Assembly: GCF_029167105.1 (NCBI RefSeq)
Contig: NZ_JARFML010000056.1
Coordinates: forward strand, 1-33,661
DNA: 33,661 nt
From: Bradyrhizobium yuanmingense
Lineage (GTDB): Bacteria > Pseudomonadota > Alphaproteobacteria > Rhizobiales > Xanthobacteraceae
Reading direction: 5' to 3'
The notes beneath the pieces are model-generated. The model was not told the DNA's origin. It searched no databases and was given only the letters and a program-made list of their open reading frames with translations. The position numbers were made by a program, and so were the translations under genes. Within the stretch, counting starts at the first letter, position 1. Each line of letters opens with the position of its first letter. Below are positions 32,259 to 33,661 of the stretch, in pieces.

Positions 32259-33446
32259 ATGACCGTTCGCGCGGGCCGGGAGTTTCTGGCCATCCCCGGG
32301 CCCACCACGATGCCCGACGAGGTGCTGCGGGCAATGCACCGTCCGGCGATCGACATCTACGCCAAGGAGATGCTGGATCTCACCGAGAGCCTGCTCAGCG
32401 ACATCTCCAAGCTGTTCGCGACCAAGGGCAAGTCCTACATCTACATCGCCAACGGTCACGGCGCCTGGGAAGCGGCGCTGAGCAACGTTCTGTCGCGCGG
32501 CGACAAGGTGCTGGTGCTGGAGAGCGGACGCTTTGCGATCGGCTGGGGCAACGCGGCGGCGCTGATGGGCGCCGAGGTCGAGGTGCTCAAGGGCGATTGG
32601 CGCCGCGCGGTGCGGCCGCACGAGGTCGAGGAACGCCTGCGCCGCGACAAGGAGCACAGCATCAAGGCCGTCGTCGTGGTCCAGGTCGACACGGCCTCCG
32701 GCGTGCAGAACGACATCGAGGCGATCGGCAAGGCCATCAAGGCGAGCGGCCATCCCGCACTCTACATGGTCGATACCGTCGCCTCGCTCGGCTGCATGCC
32801 GTTCGAGATGGACAAATGGGGTATCGACGTCGCGATGTCAGGCTCGCAGAAGGGCCTGATGACGCCGCCCGGCCTCGGCTTCGTCGCCGCCAATGCGCGC
32901 GCGCTCGAGGTGCACAAGAAGGCCAACATGTCGACGCCCTATTGGAGCTGGAGCGAGCGCGAGGGCACCGAGAATTATCGCAAATATGCCGGCACCGCGC
33001 CGGTGCATCTGCTGTTCGCGTTGCGCAAGGCGATCGACATGCTGCACGAGGAAGGCCTGGAGAACGCCTTCCGCCGCCACAGCCTGCTCGGCGAAGCCGC
33101 CCGCCGCGCGGTCTCGGTCTGGTCGGAAGGCCAGGTGCTCGGCTTCAACGTCGCCGAAGCCAGCGAGCGCTCCAACACCGTGACCACGGTGACGATGAGC
33201 AATGGCCACGATCCGGCGGTGCTGCAACGCTATTGCAAGGACAAGTGCGGCGTCGTGCTCGGCACCGGCATCGGCGATCTCTCGGGACAAGCCTTCCGCA
33301 TCGCCCATATGGGCCATGTCAATGCGCCGATGCTGCTCGGCACGCTCGGGGTGATCGAGGTCGGCCTCAACGCGCTGAAGATCCCGCACGGCAAGGGCGG
33401 ACTGGAGGCGGCGGTCGCGTATCTCGGGGAAGAGGTGGCGGTGTAG
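32259..33446 (+). CDS. Alanine/serine-glyoxylate aminotransferase family enzyme (PLP, class V)
   Basis: ATG 32259 has AAGGA at 32245-32249. The 395-residue length and fold markers fit the family: AIPGPTTMPDEVLRAM at the start, IANGHGAWEAALSN as the cofactor-phosphate loop, YMVDTVASLGCMPFEMDKWG with the PLP-ring Asp, and SGSQKGLM with the Schiff-base Lys K198. GTGIGDLSGQAFRIAHMGHV closes the active site. Such enzymes move amino groups from serine or alanine to glyoxylate, in one-carbon/serine-cycle or photorespiration-like glyoxylate removal; a ureidoglycine-glyoxylate role in purine breakdown is an alternative. It is cytosolic and soluble. No glyoxylate- or serine-cycle neighbour is in view, so the substrate cannot be settled from context. 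Confidence 0.93.
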   Translation: MTVRAGREFLAIPGPTTMPDEVLRAMHRPAIDIYAKEMLDLTESLLSDISKLFATKGKSYIYIANGHGAWEAALSNVLSRGDKVLVLESGRFAIGWGNAAALMGAEVEVLKGDWRRAVRPHEVEERLRRDKEHSIKAVVVVQVDTASGVQNDIEAIGKAIKASGHPALYMVDTVASLGCMPFEMDKWGIDVAMSGSQKGLMTPPGLGFVAANARALEVHKKANMSTPYWSWSEREGTENYRKYAGTAPVHLLFALRKAIDMLHEEGLENAFRRHSLLGEAARRAVSVWSEGQVLGFNVAEASERSNTVTTVTMSNGHDPAVLQRYCKDKCGVVLGTGIGDLSGQAFRIAHMGHVNAPMLLGTLGVIEVGLNALKIPHGKGGLEAAVAYLGEEVAV

Positions 33447-33472
33447 GCTTCGCCGTTCCTGCGAAGACTTTC

Positions 33473-33504
33473 TTCTTCCCTTCTTCCCTTCTTCCCTTCT
33501 CCCC
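33473..33504. repeat. TTCTTCCC octamer microsatellite, four units
   Basis: Three exact TTCTTCCC units (33473-33496) and one TTCTCCCC (33497-33504) follow the aminotransferase stop by 26 bases. Strand asymmetry (pure pyrimidine on the plus strand) could cause pausing or variable copy number. The rest of the window to 33661 shows no supportable gene; an inverted repeat, AGGCGGTG with CACCGCCT, lies at 33616-33640. Confidence 0.8.
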
Positions 33505-33661
33505 TTGTGGGCCTGTTGCGCTACTGCTTTTTGAGGCCGAAGACGTCAGGATAGAGGGCCGCAGTCGCGTGGATTGCGGTCCGAGTTTGTAATTGCCACC
33601 CTCGGCGGGCAGTTCAGGCGGTGATCGTGGCCCACCGCCTCATATTGAACGCGATGGAGGC

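Noticed and set aside
1..33661. tRNA, rRNA, CRISPR arrays, insertion sequences, phage genes or attachment sites
   Set aside because: I looked for tRNA arms, spaced repeats, transposase or integrase motifs and flanking repeats and found none; the palindromes seen are single or unlike.

Overview
The window looks like chromosomal DNA from an alphaproteobacterium of the Bradyrhizobium / Nitrobacteraceae type. The pointers are GC-rich genes with strong third-position GC, many class III nucleotidyl cyclases and PAS/HWE kinases, proteins that read like Bradyrhizobium families, and dispersed intergenic palindromes of a kind I associate with Rhizobiales. This assignment is recognition from reading, not a database result. 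I see no rRNA, tRNA, CRISPR array, transposase or phage gene.

Layout. 1-1498: the end of a TPR protein, then an OmpA-type lipid-free envelope protein. 1657-5729: an RND efflux adaptor and permease, translationally coupled. 5766-6339: a compact DUF6883/DUF4926 pair; the first member carries a frameshift. 6345-9330: a Crp/Fnr-type regulator divergent from an AsmA-family gene, with a near-perfect CRP-type box between them. 9523-13053: a membrane-bound HAMP-GAF class III cyclase and an unrecognised protein. 13054-15626 (minus strand): a Spy/CpxP-like LTxxQ protein and a LysM protein. 15945-24534: a signalling block with a Cache-PAS-GGDEF-EAL protein, a SAM-cyclase-AAA ATPase-helical repeat protein, and a four-PAS HWE histidine kinase converging on the cyclase. 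24535-25552: a stretch of about 1 kb with three very small ORFs. 25553-28024: a lactonase-fold protein, a 56-residue zinc-ribbon-like protein and a second RND adaptor without a permease. 28223-33446: a caspase-like protein whose catalytic His/Cys pair reads Tyr/Ser, an uncharacterised protein that may adopt an alpha/alpha-toroid fold, a nuclease-fold protein lacking the usual catalytic Glu, and an alanine/serine-glyoxylate aminotransferase.

How it may work together. Three second-messenger or stress layers are visible. (1) cNMP: two class III cyclases share the window with a Crp homologue that keeps the cNMP-pocket Gly-Glu/Arg-Thr and the CRP-type Arg-Glu/Arg recognition residues. Boxes close to TGTGA-N6-TCACA lie in its own promoter region and upstream of the putative toroid gene. 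(2) c-di-GMP: one protein with both GGDEF and EAL motifs intact. (3) General stress response: two exact GGAAC-N16-CGTT (EcfG-type) promoters on the minus strand, one before the HWE kinase and one before a 40-residue membrane microprotein directly upstream of it. HWE kinases are known inputs to the PhyR-NepR-EcfG pathway, so this kinase/microprotein locus is the most interesting new candidate here.

Main limits: functions rest on motif reading alone, the tiny ORFs are unconfirmed, and the frameshift could be a sequencing error.
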